NCBI RefSeq assembly: GCF_041956535.1
Contig: NW_027192208.1
Span: 444,492 to 508,491 of the forward strand
Reading direction: 5' to 3'
DNA: 64,000 bases
From: Calcarisporiella thermophila CBS 279.70
Taxonomy: Eukaryota; Calcarisporiellomycota
Under the pieces are notes generated by a model. The model saw only the letters and a list, made by a program, of their open reading frames with translations, made no database searches and was not told the origin of the DNA. Shown here one piece after another: positions 11,756 to 22,062 of this stretch (the stretch's first letter is position 1; each line of letters begins with the position of its first letter). The translations under genes were made by a program, and so were the position numbers.

Positions 11756-13229
11756 TCAGGTTTGCTTTCCTATAACCTCGTACCATTTCGGAAGGCACGA
11801 AAAGCTTTGCATATCTAAGGCAAATAAAAAATAGCTTGTGAATTGGCTGTTCTGGAATAGAATGGGTCAGGTGGATTAGGTTACCGAAGTTTTCACTTGG
11901 ATTGCAGCTGCATTTTAGGTTAAGGTCCCTTTCAGTCGGACAATGCCTATTTCATTAACAGAGTAGGGCAGAGGAGATCAGAGTCTTGACCTTCGAAGGA
12001 CGAAATGGAAAGAGTTAGAGTACGCACATGAACGGATCATGCTTATATCCGATTTCATTAAAGAAATGGATCTCCTCCTTCTTGAGGAACAGGGAGGCGG
12101 CGATCGAGTGCACCGGGGCGTCGCCCCATCTTTCATAGAAGAACCCGCCCGCCTTGTCTAGATACTCGAAGAATTTCAGATACGCGTCTGAACGCCAAAA
12201 TCGGAGGTCTCCGATCTCAAAGTTGGACCAAAAGTGGCATAGGTTATAGGTCTGGCCATCATCGTCAGTGATGAACTTCTGGGCATTTTCGGTTGGGATT
12301 AGGTGGGGGTGCTCGTTGATGAAACGCCTCACCGTTTGCCAGAGAGTCGGGATGGTATTCTCAAATTCGTGGACCGCTATGGTGAATCCTAATAATCATG
12401 ATAAGGGTTGCCCCCTCTCTCTCGATTAGTCCTACCCCTTCAGCCCATCCTAAATTTTCCATTTCCCCACCATATTTCTTGCCGTGATCCTGCATGTAGA
12501 GGAAAGGATCAAAGTCTAAGTCACAGAAAAACTGAACAGAGGGCTCAACGCGCCAGTAGTAGTCGTAATCCTGGAGAAGGGGATGGCGGAAGAAAAAGCC
12601 CGACTCAAATCTATTCAAGGTTGGGATGAGTAGATATGTTGTCTAGAGGGGGGGGGGAGGGTCAGCGAGCGTACCTGCACATGTGCCGGTACGATAAACT
12701 TCCACCGTAGACGACATGGTTTTTTTCCATCTCCTCACGCGATTTTCTCGCCTTCTCTTCGTCGATCCAAGAGGGGATACTCCAGTGCTCCTTCGGAATT
12801 GTACCTACCGTCGAGCATCATGTCAAAGGGTCATGTTAGAACCTATCCTCTGGATATCCACCTCAAAAGCTTATATTTACCGTAGTAGGTCGGCGATTTT
12901 GTGATTGCTCTTGTGAATATTTTGAAGTCTTCACTGAAATCCTCGTCGTTCAGAAATACCCATGGATACCCATACTTTCGATTAAATCTATCCTCCATCT
13001 GCTGCATTGTGTACCGGATCGAATAGATATCCCAGTTGCGCGCTAGAACGACAAAGGCTGCGCGCGCGCGTCGCGTTGTGTTAGCCAGGTCATCCACGGG
13101 AAAGGACGGGTGGTAGAAGTTTGGCTCGGGGTGGACCTCGGGGGCCGGCGAGGAGGAGAAGAGGAAGTGTAGGGCAACAATGATGAAGAGGGCAAGAAGC
13201 AGGTATTTGATGTTAAGCCTTTTGTGCAT
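11756..13229 (-). CDS. Alpha-1,2-mannosyltransferase, KTR/MNT1 family
   Basis: Exons (minus) 13229-12881, 12804-12675, 12610-12471, 12388-12028, 11946-11885 and 11814-11756; 366 aa. It is a Golgi type II enzyme that adds mannose from GDP-mannose to O- and N-glycans. A short cytosolic tail (M-H-K-R) precedes one TM anchor (about 9-25) and a stem, then the GT15 catalytic domain: [31 protein letters not shown], and H-F-W-S-N-F-E-I, which in Mnt1 contains the proposed catalytic Glu. The two small terminal exons supply the family's Cys-rich end (H-C-P...C-S-C-N-P...F-S-C-L-P-K-W). The ATG at 13229 is preferred over an in-frame ATG at 13355 because it places the basic tail directly before the anchor. 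Confidence 0.95.
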
Positions 13230-13810
13230 ACTTAACGAGCTCGTTTGATCCAGAAAGATAAGTTTGCCGAGGGAAAATATTTTTACAATGGAAAAAGGAA
13301 AAACATGAAGTAATTTTATGATTTTAGCAGTGAGGGTAAAAGGCGCGAGTTTCACATTCGCCCCTTGCTCCCTCCTCCTCGATACTATATTGTCAGTTCT
13401 CCTACTTATCCTTCCTTTCCCCTGTCCCCCTGGTCCGGCTCTTTACTAAAGCCGAGCGAAAGCGGTAGTGACCAGCTCGGAGTATTTCCCCTCCCCCCCC
13501 CCCCTTAGGGGATTTTAATATATGAGTAAATTGGGCATTTAAATTAAAGATTGCCATGGTCATAAATCAAGGAGGCAGATGTCTGAAAGCCTGCTTAATG
13601 CATCGTGCACCCACATATTAGGTGTCTCAATAAATAATGGGGAAGGTGGCATTTTCTCAGTGTTTTTTGATATGACAGCTGGGGGACATGAATCATAATT
13701 ACACGTCCGATATGGAAATCAAACCTATTTCTCGAGAGTATTAAATTATATCACGATGTTTTGTTCTCGATACTCTTAGGGTGCTCCACTATTGAAGCTG
13801 CTCATCTCTG
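13230..13810. other. Divergent promoter region between mannosyltransferase and GNAT gene
   Basis: 581 bp between opposite-facing start codons. Contains a run of 12 C (13493-13504) roughly midway, flanked by pyrimidine-rich sequence toward the mannosyltransferase. No coding segment is supported. Confidence 0.5.
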
Positions 13811-14446
13811 ATGGAACCCAGACAGATTACTATCCGACAGGCCACCCCCAATGATGTGGAGGCTATCGTAGAACTCAACTTTCTTAGCCATCGCGAGGCA
13901 TTCCGGTAATTGCTCATGTAAACCCTTAAGCAATTCTTTTGTCCTCATTTTCTCTGCTATATACTCAGCAATATAGTCCCAGATGAGATTCTGGACCTCC
14001 CGCCTCTTTCCCCGGAGCGAATCGCTTTTCGCTCCCAGCTACTGAGGGATGATAATTTTACCCACGTGCTTGCGATTGACTCCAATGAGCTTGTCGGGTT
14101 TTGCTGTGTTGGCCCATCGGTCGCGTACCCAAACCTAACCGCTGATCCCACAGCCCTCGAGGTGCGTACGCTTTACATACGCGGGTCACACCAAGGCATT
14201 GGCCTTGGTCGTCTCCTTTTTTATGAGGCCGTGGAGCTGACTTTTAAGAAATGTCCTCGCGAGCATTTAATTGTACTGGTATTTGAAGAAAACAGGAATG
14301 CGAGAAAATTCTATGAAAAACTAGGTGGACGGTGCAAACTGTGCATACAGTATTTTTACGAAGGAAGTGAATATCCTTGCTGTGTATATGAATGGAACGG
14401 ATTAAGGGAGTGGCTGCAGAAATGGGGCTTGCAAAAGAAGCACTGA
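13811..14446 (+). CDS. GNAT-family N-acetyltransferase
   Basis: Exons 13811-13905 and 13969-14446; 190 aa. The first exon opens I-T-I-R-Q-A-T-P-N-D-V, the usual beta-1/alpha-1 start of GNAT enzymes. Motif A is seen as L-Y-I-R-G-S-H-Q-G-I-G-L-G-R-L-L-F (acetyl-CoA pyrophosphate loop, R/Q-x-x-G-x-G), followed by L-I-V-L-V-F-E-E-N-R-N-A-R-K-F-Y-E-K-L-G-G, the motif B region. No organelle-targeting sequence is evident. Substrate cannot be told from sequence: small molecule or protein N-terminus are both possible. Only one intron, placed between the first helix and the central sheet. Confidence 0.9.
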
Positions 14447-14708
14447 GTTAGAATTAACACAGTATGGGTGCTTTATTAAACAATGGAGTTATATATATAT
14501 ATGAATGTATGTATTTAAGTTAAAGGGGAAATCAAAATAGAGGGGACATTTATAGTAAATATATACAGATAACTCACGCTATATGCTAATGTGAAAAATA
14601 TTTTGAGGAAACTATGTGGGAAAAAAAAAGTGGTATGATACAATGAGCAACAAAAAAAGTTTTAGATATTTACAAGGGAGAGAAGGGAGATTGCGTCCCC
14701 TCCATTGC

Positions 14709-15671
14709 TTAGGTAGGGACGGTGGAGTGACGTCGGCGCCCCTTCACATCTCCGACTAATGGAGATTTACCGCACGATTCCTCCTGCCTCCAGTGCCTTC
14801 GGAGAGCATCGCTGCGGGCAAATCCTTTGTGGCAGGCAGGGCATTCATACGGCTTCGCCCCGGTGTGCACACGAATGTGGCGGTGCAAGTCGTGCTTGCG
14901 AGAAAATGAACGGCGGCACATAGGGCAGTCATAGGGACGAGGGCTTGCGTGCAAGCGGATATGGGCCTTCAAACTGTTGTGCCGGGTGAATTGCTTTGTG
15001 CAGCCGGGGTGGGGACAGGGCATGGGCTGCTCGGAGAGTCCACGGGTGGATCCGGAGGAGCAGGAGGAGGAGATGGTGCTGTCAGGAGAGGAGGGGACGG
15101 GCGAAGTAGTGCGGGCGCGCGTATGCCTCTCCTGATGTTCGTCGTCGGATCCAGAGTTGGGGTTATAGAACACAAACTTCATTGGATGAGCTTGCTGTTG
15201 CAGGGGTTGGGATGGCGACTCCTCCATTTGAGGATCTTGAAGCTCCTCACATTTGATCAGCGTCGGGTCAATGGTGGCCACCCAGTTTCCGGCTGGTGAG
15301 GCAGCCGTGAACGACACCGGGGATTCGGAGTCCGCAGTCGATGCGGAGTCGTCGGTCAGCATGGCTAGGTCGAGCTCCGGCAGACCGTTGAGGAGCTCGT
15401 CAGCGGAGGAAAACCCCTCCATTAGCACGTCCGTGTTTAGGATGTCGTCCATGGAGAATTCAGGGGAGAAGGCAGGGACAGCTGTGTTGCTGAGAATCTC
15501 CGCGCACTGATTGAGGAGCTCCGCGTCGATAACGTCTGCATTGGTGGAGGGGAGCGCGTCCATGGGCGGAAGTTTTTCCAGCAGTGTACTGAAGTCCTGG
15601 GCAGACACGGGCTCCTGCCTGAGCTGCAGTTGCTCATCAAACAGGGATGAGGCGAGTGCTACGTCCAACAT
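14709..15671 (-). CDS. C2H2 zinc-finger transcription factor (Crz1-like candidate)
   Basis: Single exon, 320 aa. The N-terminal ~215 residues are acidic and Ser/Pro-rich, as in an activation/regulatory region. Three tandem fingers follow at about 219-300: C-P-H-P-G-C...H-x3-H, C-P-M-C...H-x3-H, and a third with C-P-A-C...H and a Cys instead of the last His. The third finger sequence F-A-R-S-D-A-L-R-R-H recalls calcineurin-responsive Crz1 proteins, but the resemblance is limited and an Azf1/Msn2-type assignment is possible. I see no clear calcineurin docking motif. The ATG at 15671 is preferred to an in-frame ATG 30 bp upstream because it is followed by the conserved-looking acidic segment; this choice is uncertain. 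A TATA box lies about 85-90 bp upstream. Confidence 0.85.
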   Translation of the reverse strand: MLDVALASSLFDEQLQLRQEPVSAQDFSTLLEKLPPMDALPSTNADVIDAELLNQCAEILSNTAVPAFSPEFSMDDILNTDVLMEGFSSADELLNGLPELDLAMLTDDSASTADSESPVSFTAASPAGNWVATIDPTLIKCEELQDPQMEESPSQPLQQQAHPMKFVFYNPNSGSDDEHQERHTRARTTSPVPSSPDSTISSSCSSGSTRGLSEQPMPCPHPGCTKQFTRHNSLKAHIRLHASPRPYDCPMCRRSFSRKHDLHRHIRVHTGAKPYECPACHKGFARSDALRRHWRQEESCGKSPLVGDVKGRRRHSTVPT

Positions 15672-15754
15672 TTTTGTGAATTTGAATGAGAATTTTTGCA
15701 ATGCGAGGAATGGTTGTATAACTCTACGGTGGAAAACGGCAGCTTCGGTGGGAG

Positions 15755-15763
15755 TCTTTTATA
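15755..15763 (-). promoter_or_regulatory. TATA box of the zinc-finger gene
   Basis: TATAAAAGA on the minus strand, about 85-90 bp upstream of the ATG at 15671. Spacing fits a fungal core promoter. Confidence 0.55.
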
Positions 15764-15896
15764 TTTCACAAAAGCAATAGAGACGGCGGGGAGGATTGGC
15801 TGAGTGTGAAGAACCATCTAACCCTACTTGGAAGCCCTTTCCAGAGAGTGAATGACGATCTAAAAATTCCCTAGCTCTTTTGCATTAAATCACTCA

Positions 15897-15983
15897 GACG
15901 TCATTGCCCACGCTCCCATTGGCGGGTGCATTCAAATATAAAAAGATAGCTATCCTCTGCAAACCTTCCCTTGCTTTACGTCA
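15897..15983. promoter_or_regulatory. Two CRE-like (bZIP) elements with intervening inverted CCAAT and plus-strand TATA
   Basis: GACGTCAT at 15897-15904 and TTACGTCA at 15976-15983 match the CREB/ATF core (TGACGTCA/TGACGTAA on the other strand). Between them are ATTGG (inverted CCAAT) and TATAAAA at 15937-15943 on the plus strand. They could serve the zinc-finger gene or an unrecognised plus-strand transcript. Function is inferred from motif only. Confidence 0.4.
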
Positions 15984-17646
15984 TAACGCCGTAATCTCCT
16001 CACCCTCTGTGTAACATGTTAGTTTTTCGAAAATCTTCTCCTATATGCTTCGTCGGGGTGCAAACAGGAAAATGCTGAATCTGGAATTGCATCGACAGTT
16101 TAGCGCGCAAATATCGATTAGTCGAAAACATCGATTTTTGCGGCTACTGACGTATTGCCGATAAGCTCCTGTGAACCGCACCACCCAACTCTAGCAAGGG
16201 ACGCGCTGGAGGACAGGTCCACAAACAAGAAGGCTTCGAATAAAATTCGGTGTCGACAACCGGGCCTGCACCAGGCCGGCTGCCATCGTGGAGGGCCCCC
16301 GCCCAAGGGGCCGTGGGGAACTCAAGCGGGCAAGTGGTGGCTTGCGTCACTTTGGCCCTGGAAAGCCCTGCCCGCACCAAGCGCGAGCTTCCTCCGGCGT
16401 GGGCAATCCCGCGAGGGATCGAGCCGCGTTCAATGCCTGCATTGTTCCCCATGGAGCTTTTTGTTCGAGTGGGAGGTTGTGCAAGCGGACATTATCGAAC
16501 ACTTTGGAACAAAATCCCCATGTCGTCTGAGCCGCATTAGGAATAGCCATCGAATCCGCATAAAATAAAACGATTCAAGATCTGGGCGATTGAAACTCCG
16601 GCAAATAGAGTTCAGTGGGAATGGCGTCTTCGGCCAATGCGGTTGCACGAGAGGCCTCCATTTCGATCCTCCCCGGACACTATTCGACATGCGGGGACAA
16701 CTTACATAGCAGCCGCTTTAACGTGCGCAAAGCCGCAGCCCGCCCAAGCCTCCCAGGCACTTGCCGATTCGCGCTCTCACGTTGGATGGAATCGATCGAG
16801 ATCCGCGAGCCAACACCACCATCGTCACACGGCTCTGCTCTCTCCTCAGCAATGCCGTTAGACGCTGCGGATGGAAGGCTTTCGAGGTTTTCGAAGTCCA
16901 TTCACAAGCCGGACTCGGCGCGCTATTGACTGCAGACGGACCCACTTTCCAAACTCATCCGTCACCGTCCCTTCCCCGCACTCTGCAACCACCTGCCTCG
17001 GCGCCTTCTTCCTCGAGAAAACGAGTCGCCACCCACAGATTGTGCTGCTATCCCCAAAACGGAATAGGGCTATCCATGCATATCTGCCTGCCGCATCCTT
17101 CAAATTAGCAGCTTCATATGCCCAGTTTATGGCCTCATGGCCTTCTTAGGTTCTGCTGCGGCAATACAAAAAGCTGGATGCTTTCCCGCTGCGCTAGGCC
17201 CATATTACATCACGGAGGGCACCATGATACATAAGAGTTTATTAACGATTCATTAAATAAAAAAGTGCCATCGAAAGCCATTACTTCATCCCCAACCTTA
17301 CCTGCCATGATGACGCTTTGACCCACCCCCCCGGCTACGCATTAAGTAGGAGGCTGACCCAAGTTCAGACCCTGCAGCGCTGGGTGGGCACTTAAGCACA
17401 TTCTACAAATATGATCAAGCTTGACTCCAGACCTCTTGCCGTCCACTTGACAGGTAGGTCAGAGCGAATCAATCCTTGGCCTTCAATTACGTGCTTCCCA
17501 ATTTCAAATCATAGAATGATATAACGTTGCTGTATTGTTACTCTGTGAATGAAAGTACACCAAGAAACTCCATGTATTAGAATAAATACACAATTATAAG
17601 GTTATATATAAGAGATAATGAAATAAAGAGAGTATCTATTTATACA

Positions 17647-20120
17647 TTATACTAGTGTCTTGAGCACCCCCAAAAACCAAGGGTCGTCGTGGTTATCCTC
17701 CGTCTTCAGGGCGGCACTCTTCCTAATGGAACGCAACTTTGATCCCCGTTTTTCTGTTTGGAAATCCGGGGTGTATTGGAATATAGATATGCTTTTCGGA
17801 TGAGTTGGTGGGTGTGTATCGTAGGAGAATGGAGTAGGAGTCGCTGCAAGAATATCCTCATTCGTAGACGAATTCAATTGACCCGCTGGATCGTGGAAAG
17901 CCGATTCACGCAACCATGGGTTCATTTCACCTTCTGAAGCTTTGACGGGTAGCCCATTAAATATCTCTTCGCGATGTCGAGAGATGAGTTCATGGTGAGC
18001 CTGGAATATCGAAAACGGCATCACTTTGATTCTATCTGTGGAGAGTTGCGACGAATTCACTGTGTGATGGAGAGGGACGATTGCCTTGAAGAGGATGGCA
18101 TGGGAATTGCCGTAGGGTACAATCTCCGGGTGCAACACGGCCTCGGACGCTATCAATGGATCGCCTATTTGCCTTTCGAGTTTCTCAATGGACAGAGAGG
18201 TGGAATAAGCGAACAACACTCGCAGCCGGATCCGGCTTTGGGAGGTGGGGTCACCGGCATTAGCGAATGCGGATTGCAAATAGAGAGTAAGCTGCTGCGA
18301 ATTGCGCAGAATCTTTACTGCGTCACGCATGTTCAGCCCTTGTAAGGTTTGAATCAAAAAGTTCAGCTCGTGAATGGCATCCAGGGCGCGACCACTCTCC
18401 TCAAAATCGGGAGGGAGAATCTCCACCGCCGGCACACACGCCCCGTTTGCAGCGTCAGCTAATATGTGTAGGCCACCGGTAAGCGTGGGCCAAACCACGA
18501 ATGCCCCCACGAACACCCTTCCGGGCAGATACTCCGGCGAAGAGATTCCGTGGGTGATATAGCTATGCATCCCTTGGAATAACTTCATGATGTCTGCGCT
18601 GGGTACGTGTAGCTGAGTTCCGGCAGTGCGTGCTATTATATCGGGAGGCCCGAAACGGAAGCCACGCGATGTAAAATGGTCCGGCCCTGGGCCGCGGGTG
18701 CCCGAGGGTGAGAGGCGACGCACTAGAAACAGCATCTGGCCACGCCCACCGTCTACCAGGCTGAACGCGCTATGTGGATACAGCCCTTTTTCGCCATCCC
18801 ACCACTTGAATCTCCTACCCACAGAGGGCAAAACGCCGGTCGTTATCATTTGATCATGAAGAATCCCGGAATCGCAGAGTTGGATGTCGAGATCTTCAGC
18901 AAGTCGTAGGGCAGTAGCATGAAATCGTTCGAGGAAAACACGATTGCTCTCTTTCATATCCTCCCTCTTTATCTGCGAAAGCTCATACGAGAATGACCGC
19001 CAGCTCCAACTTGTGCGGAAAAGAAACTGGAATACTGGATGAGCCGGCGTGAGTTCGGCTTCCATTCCCTGTTGGTAGAACTCGCTGTCAATGGTTCGCA
19101 TGGGCAGCATACCGTCGTTGGTCACGAGCACTCGTCCGGCATCATCAAAATACACGCAGGAGAGCACGATTTTTTTCACTTGTGATTTGACCTTAAGGGC
19201 ACGACGCTGAGCAACAATTGTAAGTGAGAGTAGCCCTAAGCATACAAGAGTGGCGATTCCCGCGATGCATCCGACTAATACAGAAGGAGACAACGTGGTC
19301 ATGAAGTCTGTGCTGTTATTGACGCCGTTGGTCCAGTAGTGTGTCGCTGACATGCCAACGTAATGCATCCCACACACTGCGATGCCCATGATTAATGCGC
19401 ATCCAAACCTTTTATGCCAGCGGTCCTTCCACTGGGACTCGAGGTAGAAAAATATGATCAGCGCCACACTTAGTGCAGTTATCCCAATAAAAAATGAGGC
19501 AATCACGAGACTTAGTTCGTATCTTATACGATAGTGAATAATAGCAAACTGGCCAACATAATGCTGGAGTGGAAGGAATATACATCAATAACATGTCTTA
19601 AGGCTGTTGGAAGAGAGGTGATGTTTACCATACTGGGAATTCCAAACTATCGGAGAGAGAACGACGCAAGTGATTCGTTAGCTTGAAAAGATACCAAAGA
19701 TACCAAAGAGGATAAGAGTCTATTTACCCCTGCCAATATGCCAACGAGGCCGACTCTTGTCAAGGAAACGCTCTCAGCACTCCCAACAAAATAAAAAGCA
19801 ACCCCAACACACACCACTGCGACGATTAAAGAGGCTACTGTGTAGCCAGGGGCATAGATGAGCTGCACCGTATTGACGCCATCACCCAGGATCAGCGCGT
19901 TGTTCCCTATAAAATGCATCGACCATATTCCACATCCACCCATCGACAGAGAGGCCCCAAAGAGAAGAAGCCAGTTCAAGCTGCCTTGGCGAGCCGTGCG
20001 TCTCTGCAACAGCTCAAGAGTGGTGAAAGAGCCGATAACGGATACGACGTAGGATAGTACCACAATTGCAGGGCGGATGTTCTGCCGCACCTCAATCCAC
20101 TCTTTTGCTGCGTTGCTCAT
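17647..20120 (-). CDS. MHYT-domain membrane sensor protein
   Basis: Exons (minus) 20120-19728, 19646-19629 (18 nt) and 19563-17647; 775 aa. The N-terminal ~270 residues form a seven-helix MHYT domain with three repeats: W-S-M-H-F-I-G, F-G-I-P-S-M-H-Y-V-G (assembled across the microexon and exon 3) and C-G-M-H-Y-V-G-M. In bacteria this domain is proposed to bind copper and sense a diatomic gas; the role in fungi is not established. After the last TM helix comes a basic linker and a ~480-residue cytosolic part without a domain I know, containing V-Y-F-D-D-A-G-R-V-L-V-T-N-D-G early on, which resembles the start of a PAS-like sheet. No GGDEF, EAL or kinase domain is present, unlike most bacterial MHYT proteins. 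Confidence 0.88.
19629..19646 (-). other. 18-nt microexon of the MHYT gene
   Basis: Encodes F-G-I-P-S-M. Flanked by AG at 19648-19647 and GTAAAC from 19628. Including it completes the second MHYT repeat; both neighbouring introns (81 and 65 nt) are then normal in size and phase 0. Confidence 0.85.
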
Positions 20121-20733
20121 ATTTCTTCGTCAATATGGTCCTAGCGGAAAACCTTTGAGAAAGAGCATGCAGGAAGGGGAAAAAAAAAGAAAATGAGACG
20201 AGAAAACAAAGATTGCACTCCATATTTCCAGGTATTAATTTGCGAATGAAACTTAATCCGAGCTCTAACATATTTAGATATTATTTTAAAAGATCCTTTT
20301 TAAATAGGGAGTTTTTAAGTTATAATTTGCAGAGAGTGTGTGGGTTTATACATAACATGCCGTAAATATTGGGTGGCAATTTTTACACCCGCTTGGTATT
20401 GAGGATATTTTCACGAAAATTACGGAAAAGGAGATTGTGCAGCGAAATTGAATGTTTGTAAGGCCAATTAGCAAACATGGAAATCGATCTTCTAATTAGA
20501 GCCAAGATTAGGGAAGAGACAAGTAATTTCCAGAATGAGAAGGTCCTTGAGTCATTGACAGACATGATATTAGCGAATTGTGATATTGGATAATAAACAC
20601 TATTTACACACAAGAGTACAAATAAATGACTACTAAAACAGAGCATGTACATGTCGCCTAGTTGTATAAAGGAGACATCCCATTTATATTAATAAATATT
20701 GGAAACGTGCTTAAATTTAAAAAACTTTTGCAA
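20121..20733. other. Intergenic, transition into AT-rich DNA
   Basis: 5' flank of the MHYT gene and 3' flank of the next gene. Base composition falls sharply here (from about 20.2 kb on). Short minus frames (for example 20652-20383) are AT-rich chance frames; no gene is supported. Confidence 0.5.
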
Positions 20734-21711
20734 TCACTCGATCTTCCTCCAAGGCACGCAAATTGCCGTGGGACACATCGCACAGCGATGGGAGGCTATC
20801 GCACATATTTCATTTTCTTTGCACCTAGGGCATTTTGGAAGGTAATCCGTACACAGCATACAACTCTCGGGTTGACGATGAAGCCCGTCTATCGAGCTAA
20901 CCACCACTTTTGCATTTCGATGCTCTTCCGAAGAATGGTGAGGACCTAGTGCAGGCGGTGAAAACGGTATCATAGGCCTAAATAGAGTTTGCAGAAGTTG
21001 ACGCTTCTCTCTCCTAAATCCTTTCCCCGGGTAAGCCTTCCGTAACAACTCAAGCAGCATCATTCCTCCAGGTGACAGATTGGGTTTGACAGGCCCTTTA
21101 TCCGGAGAGAATTTCGAATCGTCCACACAAAAGCCGACTGAGAATTCATCAATGCTGGGCTCCAAGGGCGGAGGAGGAAGGATGGGACGATGAATATTTG
21201 TTAGATGCTGAGAGTTTGGTTCTAAACATGGGAATACGCCAATATTGATTCTGGAGCTCATTTTAGGCACTTTAGAACCAATGGAGAAATCATGTGAATT
21301 TTCCAAGTTTTCATTTGAAATATCTAAAGATATGAAATATTCATGTAAAGATTTGTATGACTGGCCAGAGCTTCCCAAACTGAACCTACCTTCTGTTTGC
21401 CTTTTGTAGAGGTATTTTTGCAAATTGAGCCCACTTGGTTCCCGATATACATTTTGAACACGTAGACCCTTGATTGGAACGCACATATTCTGCGGACTGG
21501 GTAGCTGCAATTGCAAACATACCTCATACTCCGTACAATCACTGCAGCTAAGACCTAGTTCTCTTCTCCCCGAACCACCCACACACACACACCGAGGTGG
21601 CAACAGCCGCAATTCATATTGTTGCTGATCTCCCGTACAATAACGTTCACACCTTATTGCCGAGATAAAAGGTATAGAAGTAAGAATCAAAAGAAAATTT
21701 AGTTCTCTCAT
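20734..21711 (-). CDS. Secreted Cys-rich protein with two Opy2-like cysteine modules
   Basis: Single exon, 325 aa. Residues 1-18 form a signal peptide (L-L-I-L-T-S-I-P-F-I-S-A). Cys-rich modules sit at both ends: near residues 20-80 (C-S-D-C-x5-C) and 283-318 (C-P-R-C-x5-C-x6-C-A-M-C-x4-C). The shared C-x2-C-x5-C spacing suggests an internal duplication. The C-terminal module resembles the N-terminal domain of Opy2, the membrane anchor of the yeast HOG/filamentation pathways. There is no TM segment after it, so unlike Opy2 this protein should be secreted or wall-associated. The ~200-residue middle is Ser/Pro-rich and probably disordered. Exact function unknown; a missing downstream exon with a TM helix cannot be excluded. 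Confidence 0.7.
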   Translation of the reverse strand: MRELNFLLILTSIPFISAIRCERYCTGDQQQYELRLLPPRCVCVGGSGRRELGLSCSDCTEYEVCLQLQLPSPQNMCVPIKGLRVQNVYREPSGLNLQKYLYKRQTEGRFSLGSSGQSYKSLHEYFISLDISNENLENSHDFSIGSKVPKMSSRINIGVFPCLEPNSQHLTNIHRPILPPPPLEPSIDEFSVGFCVDDSKFSPDKGPVKPNLSPGGMMLLELLRKAYPGKGFRREKRQLLQTLFRPMIPFSPPALGPHHSSEEHRNAKVVVSSIDGLHRQPESCMLCTDYLPKCPRCKENEICAIASHRCAMCPTAICVPWRKIE

Positions 21712-22062
21712 ATAGATTACTAGGCAAGTTAAATATGAAAGAGCGTGAGAATGAATAGATAAGTGAGAACAGGGATGTCGAAATTATTAACATGGGTTTG
21801 TAATTACTGAATTTGTTCTGAGACCAAACAAACAAAACAGTCTTCAAATTTGGATATAACCTCTTGAAATGTGCTTTTTAAGGATAATAAATAGAGAGCA
21901 TATATTTATAAAATGGATGCAAAACCATTAAAATTATTACAACAAAAGGGAGAAAAAAAAAGGAAGGTAAATATCCATCTGAACGTAATAATAGACAGTA
22001 GGGAGGAAAAAAAACATTATGTTGATATATCAAAGACGAAAGCCTATTTGCCCCGGAAAAGT
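21712..22062. other. Intergenic, AT-rich
   Basis: 351 bp between two tandem minus-strand genes, rich in A and T runs. Nothing else seen. Confidence 0.5.

Larger units (their letters stand above)
15672..17646. other. Gene-poor region of about 2 kb with promoter-like start and GC-rich open frames
   Basis: The first 350 bp look like a promoter region (TATA-like sequences on both strands, two CRE-like elements, an inverted CCAAT at about 15917). From about 16150 to 17150 the DNA is GC-rich and holds overlapping open frames on both strands of 60-137 codons. None carries a motif I recognise, and no frame can be extended by convincing splicing. From 17150 to 17646 it is AT-rich 3' flank of the MHYT gene. 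Confidence 0.45.

Noticed and set aside
16144-17149. Possible degraded transposon or gene in the GC-rich stretch
   Set aside because: Many overlapping frames on both strands, but no reverse transcriptase, integrase or transposase motif and no terminal repeats seen; not called as a mobile element or pseudogene.
20383-20652. 89-codon minus frame
   Set aside because: AT-rich hydrophobic/aromatic composition typical of chance frames; in flank of a known gene.
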